Below, in pieces: positions 1 to 9,193 of a stretch of DNA of 64,000 nt (its first letter is position 1; each line of letters starts with the position of its first letter). A model generated the notes under the pieces. It saw only the letters and a list, made by a program, of their open reading frames with translations. It ran no database searches and was not told the DNA's origin. This DNA is from Galbitalea sp036271795 (GTDB lineage Bacteria; Actinomycetota; Actinomycetes; Actinomycetales; Microbacteriaceae): NCBI GenBank assembly GCA_036271795.1, contig DATAZY010000011.1, forward strand, positions 75,219-139,218, given 5' to 3'. A program made the translations under genes and the position numbers.

Positions 1-2
1 TG

Positions 3-119
3 GATCGGCTTCCCGCGGGATTGGCCGGGACCGACTTAGTCGATTTGAAGTTCGACCCACGTCACATCGATGAGGGCAGCATCCCTGTCTCGCTTCACGG
101 CGAAGAGCCTTTCACCTAG
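3..119 (+). CDS. C-terminal end of an unidentified protein (partial)
   Basis: An open frame enters from the left edge and stops at TAG 117-119, giving about 38 residues ending in GEEPFT. The composition is protein-like (DLVDLKFDPRHIDEGS), but I recognise no family. The true start lies outside the window. The next 190 bases up to the convergent MFS gene show no gene and no obvious terminator. Confidence 0.4.
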   Translation, partial: DRLPAGLAGTDLVDLKFDPRHIDEGSIPVSLHGEEPFT

Positions 120-309
120 TTGGGTCCATCAACTGACTTTTGGAGGACGCAGTCATTGAGACTTCCGCAGATGAGACCAATCCAACATTCGCTCAAGTTC
201 TCAAGGACTCTGGTCAAGTGCAAATGTCTGACCCTGTCTGGGGCAGAAACGACGTGCTGCTTCCTGCAACCTTTCGCGCGTTGGCGTAAGCGCTATCGAT
301 CTCGACAGG

Positions 310-1662
310 TCAGACCTTGGCAGGCTTGTCTAGTCTGGTGATGAACGCGAAGCGGGGGTCGCCCTCCTGTCCGATGTCTGGGATCCGTGCCACGATGACT
401 GCTCCGATCACCGCGAGAACAGCCATCGAGATGAACAGTGTTACGAATCCACCGATTGGCAGCAACACGAGCGCTATCGAGGGAACGAGCAGCCCAGGCA
501 GGGTGTTCGCAATGTTGAGGACGCCGAAGTCTTTGCCGAACGTCTCCGGGTTGGGCAGTACGCGGATGCACATCGCGAAGTCGGTCGCGAGGAAGGTTCC
601 GTATCCGAGCGACATGACGGCGGCGGACACGTACTCCCAGATTGGCGATGGCGCGAACGCGAGCAGTAAGAGGCCGATTGCTAACAGGATCCCGCCCGCA
701 AAAATGAATGGTTTCTGCCGGTGCACGCGGTCCGAGACGGTTCCCGTGATCACCGCGGTGACGGCGACACACACGATACCGATCAGAGTCAGGATGAAAA
801 CGTCACCGGTGACATCCTTGCTTGCGACATTGAAACGGGTCGTGAACACCGACGCGAAGTAGATGTCGGACGACCATGCTGCGGTGATGAGCAGTCGCAC
901 GAACCATGCCCAGCCGAACGCCGGATGCCGCCGCGGGCTCACCCAATACGACCGAATGAACAGGCCGAACGTGAATCTTGCCTGTCCGGGATCGCGCTGG
1001 TGCTGTGGGTCGCGAACAAGCACGAAAGCGAGGATCACGCCAAGCAGGCTAAGCACGGCGAGGACGGTCCATTGCAGAACGGGCGAGAACGAGACGACGC
1101 TCACCAAGCCGAAGCCGATGACCGGGCCACCGAGCGAGACCATCGAGACGATTCCGGAGAATGAGCCGCGTTTCTCTGGGAGGATCTGGTCGGCGGCGAG
1201 GGCGGAGCTCGCTGCCAGCTGAAACTGCACCACGATCTCGATGAATGCCCAAACGAGTGCGACCTGCCACACCGCCGTGGTGAAGCCCATGCCGAGCAGC
1301 AGAAGCGCACCGACCACACCTCCGGTGAGGATCCAGGTGCGTCGTCGACCCCAGCGCGCCGCGGTGCGGTCGCTGATGCGTCCACCGAACGGATTCGCGA
1401 CGAGGGCCGCCGCTCCACCGACCGCGCTCACCAGACTGAACGCGGCGGTCGCTCCCGGTCCCGCGATCGTTGTGAGGTGCGTGGTTAGCAGAACCAGTTG
1501 CGGCACGGACAAGCTAATGAAGCCTGCGGCGTTGGTGCCGACGAGCCCACCGATGAGTCGGTTCTGTTTGGTCGACGGGATGCCGACGGGCGCGCTGTCA
1601 GGAGGCGGGATCACGGCGCTCGGCATCTCCGAGGCGTTGAGGCTCACCGTCGGCCCGCCCAT
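310..1662 (-). CDS. MFS transporter, sugar/GPH-like 12-TM permease
   Basis: This is a major facilitator superfamily membrane transporter of about 450 residues with some 12 hydrophobic segments. The loop after TM2 carries GGRISDRTAARWGRRRTWIL, the basic MFS signature between TM2 and TM3, and a second basic stretch (SDRVHRQKPFIF) lies in the C-terminal half. I chose the ATG at 1660-1662; it overlaps the esterase stop by 19 bases. The ATG at 1626 is an alternative, and the longer frame to 1755 adds an Arg-rich tail unlike a transporter start. It is the last gene of the minus-strand ligase-esterase-transporter unit, so it probably moves the ester substrate or its product. Substrate and direction are unknown. 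Confidence 0.85.
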   Translation of the reverse strand: MGGPTVSLNASEMPSAVIPPPDSAPVGIPSTKQNRLIGGLVGTNAAGFISLSVPQLVLLTTHLTTIAGPGATAAFSLVSAVGGAAALVANPFGGRISDRTAARWGRRRTWILTGGVVGALLLLGMGFTTAVWQVALVWAFIEIVVQFQLAASSALAADQILPEKRGSFSGIVSMVSLGGPVIGFGLVSVVSFSPVLQWTVLAVLSLLGVILAFVLVRDPQHQRDPGQARFTFGLFIRSYWVSPRRHPAFGWAWFVRLLITAAWSSDIYFASVFTTRFNVASKDVTGDVFILTLIGIVCVAVTAVITGTVSDRVHRQKPFIFAGGILLAIGLLLLAFAPSPIWEYVSAAVMSLGYGTFLATDFAMCIRVLPNPETFGKDFGVLNIANTLPGLLVPSIALVLLPIGGFVTLFISMAVLAVIGAVIVARIPDIGQEGDPRFAFITRLDKPAKV

Positions 1663-3122
1663 GCTTCGCGCTCGAGGCCAGCCGCGTCGTCCTCGACGCC
1701 GCTCGTAGAATTGAACACCATTGTCTCCCTCTTCTCTGATTGATATTTCGGCCAACCGGGATTGCCGGTCTTTGCAAAACGCACGAATGCTCCGTGCATG
1801 TCGCGCGCAAGCTGCTCGGGCGGATCTTCGCCGAACAGTTCGACGGCGGGCTCGCCCAGCGCCATAATCGCGGCGAGGTCATCCCGGGCGAATGGGTTCT
1901 CGAGCCCGTGGAACGACGCGGAGTCGGCGGGCAGCGCGGGGTTCTGCCAGCGAAACTCATAGAGCCACGACGGCTCGGGTCGCTTCTCGACCAGCCGGAT
2001 CGTGGGAATCCGGAAACCCCAATCGCTCCATGCAGCCTCGACCAGCGGGCTGTTACCCGTGATGTGGCGCGGGCCGTCACGGTAGCCGCGCGCGAGAGCT
2101 GCGTCCATCCGAAGCGCGCGTCTCAACCCTCGCCGCAGGAATGGTGCGGCAATTGGGGCTGCCTCTGAGATCCCGTTTATGAGCGGGGCGGACTCGTTGC
2201 GCAGTGTGCCCGTCAGCAGTGGGACACTGGCGAAATCGCCGACCGATGCTAGCGGCGACTTCGGCAGGGTCGGTGTGCCTTCGACGGCGCGGTACGGACT
2301 AAGCAACAGGGCACGCGGATCGCCTTTGAGCAGGCCCAGCGCATAACGGACCATTGCGGATTGGGCGGAAGATTCTGTGCGCGCGATCGAGACGTTCCGG
2401 AACCCATCGGGGGTGGCTGGAACACCAAGTTTGCGCGCTATCTGTTTAGTGATGCGCAACGCCTCGGATGGAACCACCGACGACAGCGAGCACCCGCTCT
2501 GGGCGATCGCGCCGGCGAACAGTCCCTGGGAGGCGGGCATGGCCAGGTGCAGCATCACGCTTACAGCGCCACCCGATTGACCGAAAATCGTCACCTGCGC
2601 CGGATCGCCGCCGAACGCGGAGATGTTCTCATTCAGCCACTTCAACGCGGCGGTCTGGTCCTGGAGTCCGAGGTTCTCGGCCTCGCCATCGAAGTAGAGA
2701 AACCCGTCGATCCCGAGCCGATAGTTGATGCCAACGTGCACGACACCGTCGCGGGCGAAATGCTCACCACTGTAGCCGGGCACCGAACCCGAGCCGCTCA
2801 TGTACCCGCCGCCGTGGATGTGCACCATGACGGGCAGGCCGGCCGCGCCGGGGTCGGGGGTCCACACCTCGAGTGTCAGGCAGTCTTCACCCGTCTCGGG
2901 CACTCCGTATAGCGCAGCGAGCGGGCTCTCGTCCTTCGGCTGGGGCGCACCGGGCCCCGGTCTGGTGGCGTCGCGCACTCCATCCCATGAGGCCGGTGGC
3001 TGCGGCGGACGAAAACGGTTTGCGCCGAATGGCGGTGCGGCGTAAGGGATGTTGCGGAAGAAGTGCAGTCCGTCGACATCGGCTCCCTCGAGCGTGCCCT
3101 GGCGAATCGTGACCCGGGTCAC
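1644..3122 (-). CDS. Carboxylesterase type B (para-nitrobenzyl esterase family)
   Basis: This alpha/beta-hydrolase of 492 residues hydrolyses carboxylic esters, probably in the cytoplasm because no signal peptide is seen. HGGG (residues 103-106) forms the oxyanion hole, EDCLTLEVWTP (80-90) is the family's EDCLxLNVxxP block, and FGQSGG puts the nucleophile at Ser183. The nucleophile elbow reads GQSGG instead of the common GESAG. FHGLENPF near the C terminus is the likely catalytic-His region. Its start overlaps the end of the acyl-CoA ligase by four bases (TGA/ATG), so the two are translationally coupled. Esterase plus ligase suggests that it releases an acid which is then activated to a CoA thioester. 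Confidence 0.9.
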   Translation of the reverse strand: MTRVTIRQGTLEGADVDGLHFFRNIPYAAPPFGANRFRPPQPPASWDGVRDATRPGPGAPQPKDESPLAALYGVPETGEDCLTLEVWTPDPGAAGLPVMVHIHGGGYMSGSGSVPGYSGEHFARDGVVHVGINYRLGIDGFLYFDGEAENLGLQDQTAALKWLNENISAFGGDPAQVTIFGQSGGAVSVMLHLAMPASQGLFAGAIAQSGCSLSSVVPSEALRITKQIARKLGVPATPDGFRNVSIARTESSAQSAMVRYALGLLKGDPRALLLSPYRAVEGTPTLPKSPLASVGDFASVPLLTGTLRNESAPLINGISEAAPIAAPFLRRGLRRALRMDAALARGYRDGPRHITGNSPLVEAAWSDWGFRIPTIRLVEKRPEPSWLYEFRWQNPALPADSASFHGLENPFARDDLAAIMALGEPAVELFGEDPPEQLARDMHGAFVRFAKTGNPGWPKYQSEKRETMVFNSTSGVEDDAAGLEREAWAGRR

Positions 3123-4621
3123 GGAACCGACACCTTGGCCAACGTCGCGATTGCATCATCGCGCACGAGGCTGCGGCGCACCTTGCCCGCGTCGTCTCGA
3201 ACCGGCTCAGTCGACCGGGAGAAGGTGCGCGGGATTTTGTAGGGAATGAGCCGTTCGTGTAGGTGCGCGACTAGCTCGTCATCGGTTAGCGGCGCGGATG
3301 TCTGGACGACGGCGTGAAGCACATTCCCGTATTCCTCGTCGGGAATCCCGACGACACAACTGGAGAGGACGTAGGGATGCTCTTCCAGCGCGGCCTCGAC
3401 CTCGGCCGGATAGACGTTCGCGCCCCCGATGACGACCATGTCGGCTTTGCGATCGGCGAGATAGAGCCGGCGACCCTCCATCCAGCCAACGTCGCCGGCG
3501 GTCTCCCACCCGTCGGCATCCGGATGCGGCGTTGAGCCGTGATAGGCGTACGTGGCGGGGGCGCCTGGGCCGCGACGTACCCACAGCTCGCCGATCTCCC
3601 CATCGGGAAGGGCTTTGCCATCATCGTCGCGAATCTGGATTTCGCCTATCTTCAGCTCGCCGACCGAGCCGGGGTGCGACATCCAGTCGTTCCCATCGGC
3701 AATGACGATGCACTGGGTCTCGGTGGATGAGTAGAACTCCACCATGCGGTCCGCGCCGACCCAGTCGACCCAGAACTCCTTGAGCCACTGTGGCAGCATT
3801 GCACCGCCGCACGCGATCGCATCGAGGCTCGACAGGTCGGCGCGCTCGCGCATCTCCGCCGGAAGTTTGGCGATGCGGTGCAGCATGGTGGGTACCTGGC
3901 AGGTCCAGTCGACGTGGTATTTGCCGATCAGGCTAAGGGTCGCTGCGGGGTCGAACTTGGGCATGATCACGACACTGCCGCCCGTGATTAGTGGTGCGGT
4001 GGTGAACATGACGCCCGCATTGTGCGCGAGTGGGGTTGCCGTCAGTTTCACGCCGCCCTGTCGCATCTTCAGTAGCGGCATGAGTGGCACGAGCACGTCG
4101 ACGATGGCGGGCTGTGTCGATGCAATGACCTTTGGGGTGCCGGTGCTCCCGCCGGATGTTGGCGCTTTCCAACATTTCGAAACGACCAGCGGCAGCGGCT
4201 CGTCGCTCAGCGATGAGTCAGGTTCGAAGCCGACGGGGAGACTCGGCACGGTGCCTTCGGCCGCTAACCCGACGACGAGGGCGGGATGTGCCACGTCCAC
4301 GATGGCGCGCAACTCGCGCGATGGAAGTCGAAACGAGACGGGCTGGGGAGTGGCGCCCAATTTCCATGTGGCGATCATTGCCTCGACGAATGGGATTCCG
4401 TTGGGGAGTCCGATGGTGACGAAGTCGTCCGCCTCGACGCCGAGCGCGGCGTAGGTGCGAGCCAGCCGATTGGTCCTCGACTCGAGCTCGCTTCGAGTGA
4501 TCGAGCCGTCAAAGTCGGTCAGCACGATCTGATCTGGGCGAGTCTCGGCAAATTGTTGAATCGCCGTGACAAACGGGGTGCCTGGGGCGATGAAGTCGAA
4601 GGTTTCATCGACGGGACTCAT
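3119..4621 (-). CDS. Acyl-CoA synthetase (AMP-binding, ANL superfamily)
   Basis: This ATP-dependent carboxylate-CoA ligase of 500 residues activates a free acid through an acyl-adenylate. TSGGSTGTPKV is the ANL P-loop, FYSSTET matches the adenine-binding YGxTE motif, and GWETAGDVGWMEGRRLYLADRKADM is the block with the hinge region. The C-terminal YPAEVEAALEEHP and PYKIPRTF are typical of the mobile lid domain, including the catalytic Lys region. I prefer ATG 4621 because GGAG stands five bases before it; the upstream ATG at 4645 has no ribosome site. It is the first gene of the ligase-esterase-MFS unit and sits directly behind an operator-like palindrome at 4681-4703. The acid substrate cannot be read from the sequence. 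Confidence 0.9.
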   Translation of the reverse strand: MSPVDETFDFIAPGTPFVTAIQQFAETRPDQIVLTDFDGSITRSELESRTNRLARTYAALGVEADDFVTIGLPNGIPFVEAMIATWKLGATPQPVSFRLPSRELRAIVDVAHPALVVGLAAEGTVPSLPVGFEPDSSLSDEPLPLVVSKCWKAPTSGGSTGTPKVIASTQPAIVDVLVPLMPLLKMRQGGVKLTATPLAHNAGVMFTTAPLITGGSVVIMPKFDPAATLSLIGKYHVDWTCQVPTMLHRIAKLPAEMRERADLSSLDAIACGGAMLPQWLKEFWVDWVGADRMVEFYSSTETQCIVIADGNDWMSHPGSVGELKIGEIQIRDDDGKALPDGEIGELWVRRGPGAPATYAYHGSTPHPDADGWETAGDVGWMEGRRLYLADRKADMVVIGGANVYPAEVEAALEEHPYVLSSCVVGIPDEEYGNVLHAVVQTSAPLTDDELVAHLHERLIPYKIPRTFSRSTEPVRDDAGKVRRSLVRDDAIATLAKVSVP

Positions 4622-4680
4622 CAGTGCTCCGATCGGGTGCGCCATTGCGGTTAGTCGATAGCTTGCCTCGCCTCGGATGA

Positions 4681-4703
4681 ATAGTCAAGACTGACTAGTC
4701 AGC
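4681..4703. promoter_or_regulatory. Operator-like palindrome before the acyl-CoA ligase operon
   Basis: The perfect palindrome TGACTAGTCA (4692-4701) is preceded at fixed spacing by ATAGTCA (4681-4687). A 23-base site with 20 identical positions recurs at 14098-14120 before the hydrolase/lipase pair. The site lies between the ligase start and the TetR gene, so a TetR-type repressor is the likely ligand (inference). Confidence 0.65.
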
Positions 4704-4732
4704 ACATCCTTTTTAATTCATTGCTCGGGAAG

Positions 4733-5332
4733 TCAGTCAAGCGCCTGATGGGCGAGCGCGTGCCAGAGAGCGAGGTAGGGCTCGTTAGTTGCATCTCGTT
4801 TCTCGAACGTGTAGGTCAGTGCGATCCCGCGCATGCTCGAAATGAGAAGTGAAACGAGATCACCGAACCTCGGATGAGCGGCGGAAGCGTCGCCGAACAG
4901 GCGAGCCATGGAAAGACGGATGCGCCGGCCGAGTTCGTGCTCTCTCGGAGCGAGCGCGGCGGCAAGCTCCGGATTGTGTTGGGCCGCGGTCCACAGCTGA
5001 AGCGCCGCTCGAAAGAGCGGTCCCTGGAAGGTGGCCCACAGCGCGTCGACCGCCTCATCGATCGATCGCGCTTCGACCTCGGCGCCGTCATTGAGTTCGA
5101 CCGTGCGCTGCTCCCCGAGATGCTGAACCGCCGCTATCAGGAGATCGTCGCGCGACGGGAACTGGTGAAGAAGGCTGCCTCGCGATACCCCGGCGAGCTC
5201 CTGGATGCGCGAGGTCGTCGTAGCTGCGTAACCCTCGTCCGCGAGGCAGGTGACCGCGGCGGCCAGGATCCGTTCACGCGTGTCCCAGGCGCGCTTCTGC
5301 ACAGGCAACTGGAGTGACGTTGAGACGGCCAT
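4733..5332 (-). CDS. TetR/AcrR family transcriptional regulator
   Basis: This DNA-binding repressor of 199 residues has an N-terminal helix-turn-helix (residues about 15-65: TRERILAAAVTCLADEGY, SRIQELAGVSRGSLLHQFPSRDDLL) and a variable C-terminal ligand-binding domain of about 130 residues. It lies between the acyl-CoA dehydrogenase gene and the ligase operon, all on the minus strand. The TGACTAGTCA site just downstream, in the ligase promoter, is a candidate target. Its own upstream region (5341-5365) has a weaker CTAGTCGG half-site. The ligand is probably an acyl-CoA or the free acid, judged only by the neighbours. Confidence 0.85.
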   Translation of the reverse strand: MAVSTSLQLPVQKRAWDTRERILAAAVTCLADEGYAATTTSRIQELAGVSRGSLLHQFPSRDDLLIAAVQHLGEQRTVELNDGAEVEARSIDEAVDALWATFQGPLFRAALQLWTAAQHNPELAAALAPREHELGRRIRLSMARLFGDASAAHPRFGDLVSLLISSMRGIALTYTFEKRDATNEPYLALWHALAHQALD

Positions 5333-5391
5333 GTGACGAGAATAGCCGGGAAGCTAGTCGGAGTTGATTAATATGAACGCGTCTGTAGTTC

Positions 5392-6573
5392 TCAGAAAGT
5401 GGAGTATCCGGTTAGCGCGCGACCGACGATCAGGGAGTTCATCTCATAGGTTCCCTCGTACGAGTAAATCGCTTCAGCGTCCGCGAAAATCTTCGCCATC
5501 TCGCTTTCGACCGTGATTCCGTTGCTACCGAGCAGGGGTCGCCCAAGGGCGACCGTCTCGCGCATGTACCTGGTGCAGGTCGATTTGGCGAGGGCTGCCT
5601 GGTCCATCGTGAGCGTGCCGCTGGTCTGCATTCGCGCGATCTGGACCATCAGTCCCAGTGACAGCGACGTATTTTCGAGCATTCGCACCACCGTGGCCTG
5701 CACCAGTTGGTTCGCGGCGAGTGGCTTACGGAATTGGTGACGACAGAGCACATAGTCGCGCGCGACGTCAACGGCGGCAAACTGCTGGCCGACTGCCTGC
5801 CAGGCGACCCAGACCCGCGAGTTCAGCAGTAGCCCATTTGTCGCTGCGAAGTTGGTGGTCCCCGGCAACCACTTGTCGAACGGCAGGTGCACATTATCGA
5901 GGACAATGTCCGCGTTCTGAACACTGCGCACCGCCGTCTTGTTGGCGATTCGTCTCGTGGTGAACCCTGCCCGATCCTTTTCGACGACAAAGCCCTTGAT
6001 CTGCTGATCGGCGACATCGCGCGCCCAGACGAGCACGAAGTCGGCAAATGTGCCGTTGCCGATCCATCGCTTGGCACCATTCAGGATCCACTCGTCGCCT
6101 CGGCGCTCTGCGGTTGTTTGCATCAGGCGCGAAATGTCCGAACCGTGTTCCGGCTCGGTCAGCGCAAACGCGCCGACCGAGCGCATGGCGAGGAGGTCGG
6201 GCAGGTACGTTCGCTTCTGTTCCGCCGAGCCGAGCAACTGGATCGCCGAGGTGAAGAGTTCGTTATGCACCCCGAAAAAGGTCGAGACGGAGGTATCGGC
6301 ACGTGTGAACTCCAGCTGGACGAGCCCCGAGAACAGATGGTTCCCGGTTTCGGAAAGCGTGCCGACCAGGCCGATGTTCGCAAGCTCGGGCAGCAACTCG
6401 AATGGAAACGTCCCGGCGCTCCAGTGCTGCAGCGCAACCGGTCGGACACGCGTCTGGAAGAACTCGCGCAATTCTTCGAGTCGGATGCGTTCGTCGCGAT
6501 GCAGGATGTCGCTCACGCCGAGAATGTCGGCTGAGGAACTCCAGGCCGACCGTGTCGGCGACGCCGGGCTCAC
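5392..6573 (-). CDS. Acyl-CoA dehydrogenase, glutaryl-CoA-dehydrogenase-like
   Basis: This FAD enzyme of 393 residues introduces the alpha,beta double bond into an acyl-CoA. FALTEPEHGSDIS is the FAD/substrate block in the middle domain, WILNGAKRWIGNG the following strand pair, and IYSYEGTYEMN near the C terminus carries the likely catalytic base Glu373. The N-terminal alpha domain starts at about residue 25. Its GTG start overlaps the SDR stop in GTGA (6570-6573), giving a coupled operon ACAD-SDR-ACAD. It is clearly related to the second dehydrogenase at 7374-8564. The pair may form homo- or hetero-oligomers or act on successive intermediates. Confidence 0.9.
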   Translation of the reverse strand: MSPASPTRSAWSSSADILGVSDILHRDERIRLEELREFFQTRVRPVALQHWSAGTFPFELLPELANIGLVGTLSETGNHLFSGLVQLEFTRADTSVSTFFGVHNELFTSAIQLLGSAEQKRTYLPDLLAMRSVGAFALTEPEHGSDISRLMQTTAERRGDEWILNGAKRWIGNGTFADFVLVWARDVADQQIKGFVVEKDRAGFTTRRIANKTAVRSVQNADIVLDNVHLPFDKWLPGTTNFAATNGLLLNSRVWVAWQAVGQQFAAVDVARDYVLCRHQFRKPLAANQLVQATVVRMLENTSLSLGLMVQIARMQTSGTLTMDQAALAKSTCTRYMRETVALGRPLLGSNGITVESEMAKIFADAEAIYSYEGTYEMNSLIVGRALTGYSTF

Positions 6574-7328
6574 CTCGGCGCCATCCTCAGCGCGCCGTCC
6601 ATGCGGATTGTCTCGCCGTTCAGATAGTCATGCTCGGCGATCATTGTGACGAGTTGCGCGTACTCAGCCGGAAGTGCCGTGCGCCGTGGAAATGGAACTC
6701 CCTCGCCGAGCCGACGCACGGCGTCGTCGTCCAGGCTGTCGAGCATAGCTGTGTGCACAATGCCTGGTGCGATCGTATTGACCCGGATACCGGTGCGTGC
6801 GAGATCGCGGGCTGCGGCAAGAGTGAGCGAGACCACTCCACCCTTCGACGCGGCGTACGCGGCCTGCCCGATCTGACCCTCGTACGCGGCGATCGATGCT
6901 GTGTTCACGATGACTCCGCGTTGGCCGTTCGGGTCGGGGCTGGTTTCGGACATGGTCTTGGCTGCTAGTCGCAGCACGTTGAAGGTACCGACGAGGTTAA
7001 CTTCGATGACCTTACGGAAGAGGCTCAGGTCATGTGCGCCGTCGGTGCCGAGGATGCGGCTGGGTGGTGCGATGCCGGCGCAGTTGACGCAGAGTCGCAG
7101 GGGAATCTCCGCAGGCAGTGACGCGAGGGCGGCAGAGACATCCGCGTCGCTTGTGACATCCGCCGCGACCAATCGCACGGCGGTCGACGCTGAAACCGCG
7201 CGCTCGACCGCGATTGCGAGATCGATACCGACAACGTGGACTCCGCTCGCCGCGAGGCTCGCGGCAGTGGCCGCGCCGAGTCCCGACGCGGCACCCGTGA
7301 CGATGGCGGAGATTCCTTCGAGCTTCAT
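6570..7328 (-). CDS. SDR dehydrogenase, 3-hydroxyacyl-CoA dehydrogenase type 2-like
   Basis: This classical short-chain dehydrogenase of 252 residues has TGAASGLG (residues about 11-18) for NAD binding, VNCAG at the central strand and YAASKGG as the catalytic Tyr-x3-Lys. NTASIAAYEGQIGQAAY supplies the catalytic Ser region. The order of motifs and the C-terminal FPRRTALPAEYAQLV resemble type-2 3-hydroxyacyl-CoA dehydrogenases (HSD17B10-like), which oxidise 3-hydroxyacyl-CoA to the 3-keto form. It sits between two acyl-CoA dehydrogenases in one minus-strand operon, which supports a beta-oxidation role. Other alcohol substrates are possible. Confidence 0.85.
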   Translation of the reverse strand: MKLEGISAIVTGAASGLGAATAASLAASGVHVVGIDLAIAVERAVSASTAVRLVAADVTSDADVSAALASLPAEIPLRLCVNCAGIAPPSRILGTDGAHDLSLFRKVIEVNLVGTFNVLRLAAKTMSETSPDPNGQRGVIVNTASIAAYEGQIGQAAYAASKGGVVSLTLAAARDLARTGIRVNTIAPGIVHTAMLDSLDDDAVRRLGEGVPFPRRTALPAEYAQLVTMIAEHDYLNGETIRMDGALRMAPR

Positions 7329-7373
7329 GTGGCCCCTGTAGGTGAGAACTCTGACTCGGACGGTCGCGTGCGG

Positions 7374-8564
7374 TCAGTCAAATGCGGAAAGTCCGGTAAA
7401 GGCTCGCCCAACGATCAACGCGTTAATCTCGTAGCTGCCCTCGTACGAATAGATCGCTTCGGCGTCGGCGAACACTTTCGCCATCTCAAAATCAGTCGAG
7501 ATGCCATTGCCGCCCAGCATTGCGCGCCCAATCGCGACCGTCTCGCGCATTCGTGCGCTGCACGTTGCTTTCGCGAGCGCGGCGTGCTCCATCCGCAGGG
7601 CATCCTCCTCCTGCAGCCGCGCGAGTTGGATCATCAGGCTCAGCGATGTCGTCGCATTGCCCACCATTCTCACGAGTTGCTCCTGAACGATTTGCCGGGC
7701 GGCGAGCGGCTTGCCGAACTGCTTGCGTTCGAGCGCGTACGAACGCGCGATGTCGATCGCCGCAAACTGCTGCCCCACTGCCTGCCAGGCGACCCAGGTG
7801 CGTGAGTTCTTCAGCAGGCCGTCGGTGTCCCGGAAGGAGGTTGTCCCCGGCAGCCAGTTGTCGAACGGGATGTGGACATCGTCCAAGACGACGTCGGCAT
7901 TCTGGACGATACGCAGCGCAATTTTGTTCAGGATGACGGATGTCGACAGTCCCGCTCGCCCGTGTTCGACAAGGAAGCCTTTGACCTGGCTGTCGCCCGT
8001 GTCGCGCGCCCAGACGAGAATATAGTCGGCCAAACTCGCGTTTCCGATCCAGCGCTTCGATCCCCTCAGGATCCACTCGTCTCCAACGCGCTCCGCCGTC
8101 GTTTCCATTTCGCGAGATACGTCCGAACCGTGGTCCGGCTCGGTCAGCGCGAACGCGCCCACATTCGTGAGGTCGGTGAGCGCCGGGAGTAGTTCCCGTC
8201 TGTGGGCATCCGATCCCAGTGTACGAATCGCTTCGGTGAACAACTCGCTGTGGATCAGAAAGAAGGAGCACAGCGAGGTGTCGGCGCGAGCAAACTCCAT
8301 GACAGCGAGGCCGGTCAACAAAGCGCTATCGCGCCGGCCGTTCCTGCCGACAAGGTCAAGAGCGGCGAGTCGCGGCAGTAACTCGAACGGGAAGGCTGCG
8401 CGATTCCAGAGTTCCGTGGCGACGGGCCGCACCTCATCCTGGAAGAACTGGCGGAGAGATGCGAGACGCGTGCGTTCATCGCCGGAGAGCAACTCCGTGA
8501 CCGACAGCAGGTCGGCATCTGGGTAGGGAACCTCGCCACGGGACCTGACAGTGTCGACGATCAT
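7374..8564 (-). CDS. Acyl-CoA dehydrogenase (second paralogue)
   Basis: This 396-residue acyl-CoA dehydrogenase is closely similar in layout to the one at 5392-6573: FALTEPDHGSDVS, WILRGSKRWIGNA, and the C-terminal IYSYEGSYEIN with likely base Glu375. I placed the start at ATG 8564, preceded by AGGAG at five-base spacing. The longer frame to 8615 would run through the operator at 8573-8590 and has no ribosome site. It is the first gene of the ACAD-SDR-ACAD operon and diverges from the MaoC-MaoC-SDR operon. FAD and an electron-transfer flavoprotein would be needed; no etf genes are in the window. Confidence 0.9.
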   Translation of the reverse strand: MIVDTVRSRGEVPYPDADLLSVTELLSGDERTRLASLRQFFQDEVRPVATELWNRAAFPFELLPRLAALDLVGRNGRRDSALLTGLAVMEFARADTSLCSFFLIHSELFTEAIRTLGSDAHRRELLPALTDLTNVGAFALTEPDHGSDVSREMETTAERVGDEWILRGSKRWIGNASLADYILVWARDTGDSQVKGFLVEHGRAGLSTSVILNKIALRIVQNADVVLDDVHIPFDNWLPGTTSFRDTDGLLKNSRTWVAWQAVGQQFAAIDIARSYALERKQFGKPLAARQIVQEQLVRMVGNATTSLSLMIQLARLQEEDALRMEHAALAKATCSARMRETVAIGRAMLGGNGISTDFEMAKVFADAEAIYSYEGSYEINALIVGRAFTGLSAFD

Positions 8565-8572
8565 GCGTGCTC

Positions 8573-8590
8573 CTAACGCTCGTTCACTTA
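8573..8590 (-). promoter_or_regulatory. Operator-like motif before the acyl-CoA dehydrogenase operon
   Basis: Read on the minus strand the site is TAAGTGAACGAGCGTTAG. It ends directly at the ribosome site of the dehydrogenase gene. It matches the motif at 8660-8677 (15 of 18) and that at 12978-12995. The position suggests repression by blocking transcription; the regulator is probably one of the two TetR proteins of this locus. Confidence 0.65.
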
Positions 8591-8659
8591 ATGTACGGTG
8601 CCCACGTGCGCGCACGCAACCGCATAGTCGGTTGACACCCCGCGCGGCCGTCTATACCC

Positions 8660-8677
8660 TAAGTGAATCAACGTTAG
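8660..8677 (+). promoter_or_regulatory. Operator-like motif before the MaoC-MaoC-SDR operon
   Basis: TAAGTGAATCAACGTTAG, 54 bases before the GTG start at 8732, is the second copy in this divergent region and faces the plus-strand operon. It shares the consensus TAAGTGAAYNANCGTTAG with the copies at 8573-8590 and 12978-12995. Confidence 0.65.
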
Positions 8678-8731
8678 TCAGCTGGAGACAGCGCTGACAG
8701 CTCCGTCGACGATCACAAGGGAGGTAGCAAG

Positions 8732-9193
8732 GTGGCAATCTCACCTCACGCCGTCGGGCGTGAACTGCCTTCGACGACGGTGATGATCGAGCGCGGTCGC
8801 CTCGTCTTCTTCGCGCAGGCGATCGGCGAAGAGAATCCCATATACAGCGACCTTGAGGCGGCCTACGCGGCCGGCCACCAAGATCTTCCAGTGCCGCCCA
8901 CCTTTCTGTTCGGTCTGGGAATCGTGGAGCCCGACCCATTCAGATGGATTGCGGATCTCGGCATCGATATGCGTTTTGTGCTCCACGGTGAGCAGTCATT
9001 CAACTATTCGGAGCTCGCTCACGCGGGCGATGCCCTAACGCTGACGCCGGTCATCACGAACGTCTACGAGAAGCGAGCTGGTGCACTCGAATTCGTCGTT
9101 CGTAAGACAACCGTACGCAAAGTGGACGGTACGCTCGTTGCGACCATGGAGGAGACGATCGTTGTTCGCCATCCGGAATTGAACGCGGCATGA
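8732..9193 (+). CDS. MaoC-like hydratase subunit, N-terminal (HadA/FAS1-type) hot-dog domain
   Basis: This small single hot-dog protein of 153 residues has the features of the MaoC N-terminal or FAS1-like dehydratase domain: an opening GRELPSTTVMIERGRLVFFAQAIGEENPIY, then PVPPTFLFGLG, and a C-terminal strand set ending ATMEETIVVRHPE. Such subunits usually pair with a catalytic MaoC partner to hydrate enoyl-CoA. The GTG start at 8732 has AAGGGAGG eight bases upstream. Its stop overlaps the next MaoC gene in ATGA (9190-9193), the normal arrangement for HadAB- or ChsH1H2-type heterodimers. It probably lacks catalytic residues itself and needs its partner. Confidence 0.85.
   Translation: MAISPHAVGRELPSTTVMIERGRLVFFAQAIGEENPIYSDLEAAYAAGHQDLPVPPTFLFGLGIVEPDPFRWIADLGIDMRFVLHGEQSFNYSELAHAGDALTLTPVITNVYEKRAGALEFVVRKTTVRKVDGTLVATMEETIVVRHPELNAA

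Noticed and set aside
3744..4454. 236-codon plus-strand frame opposite the acyl-CoA ligase
   Set aside because: Lies wholly inside a gene with clear ANL motifs; composition is that of a reverse-strand artefact.
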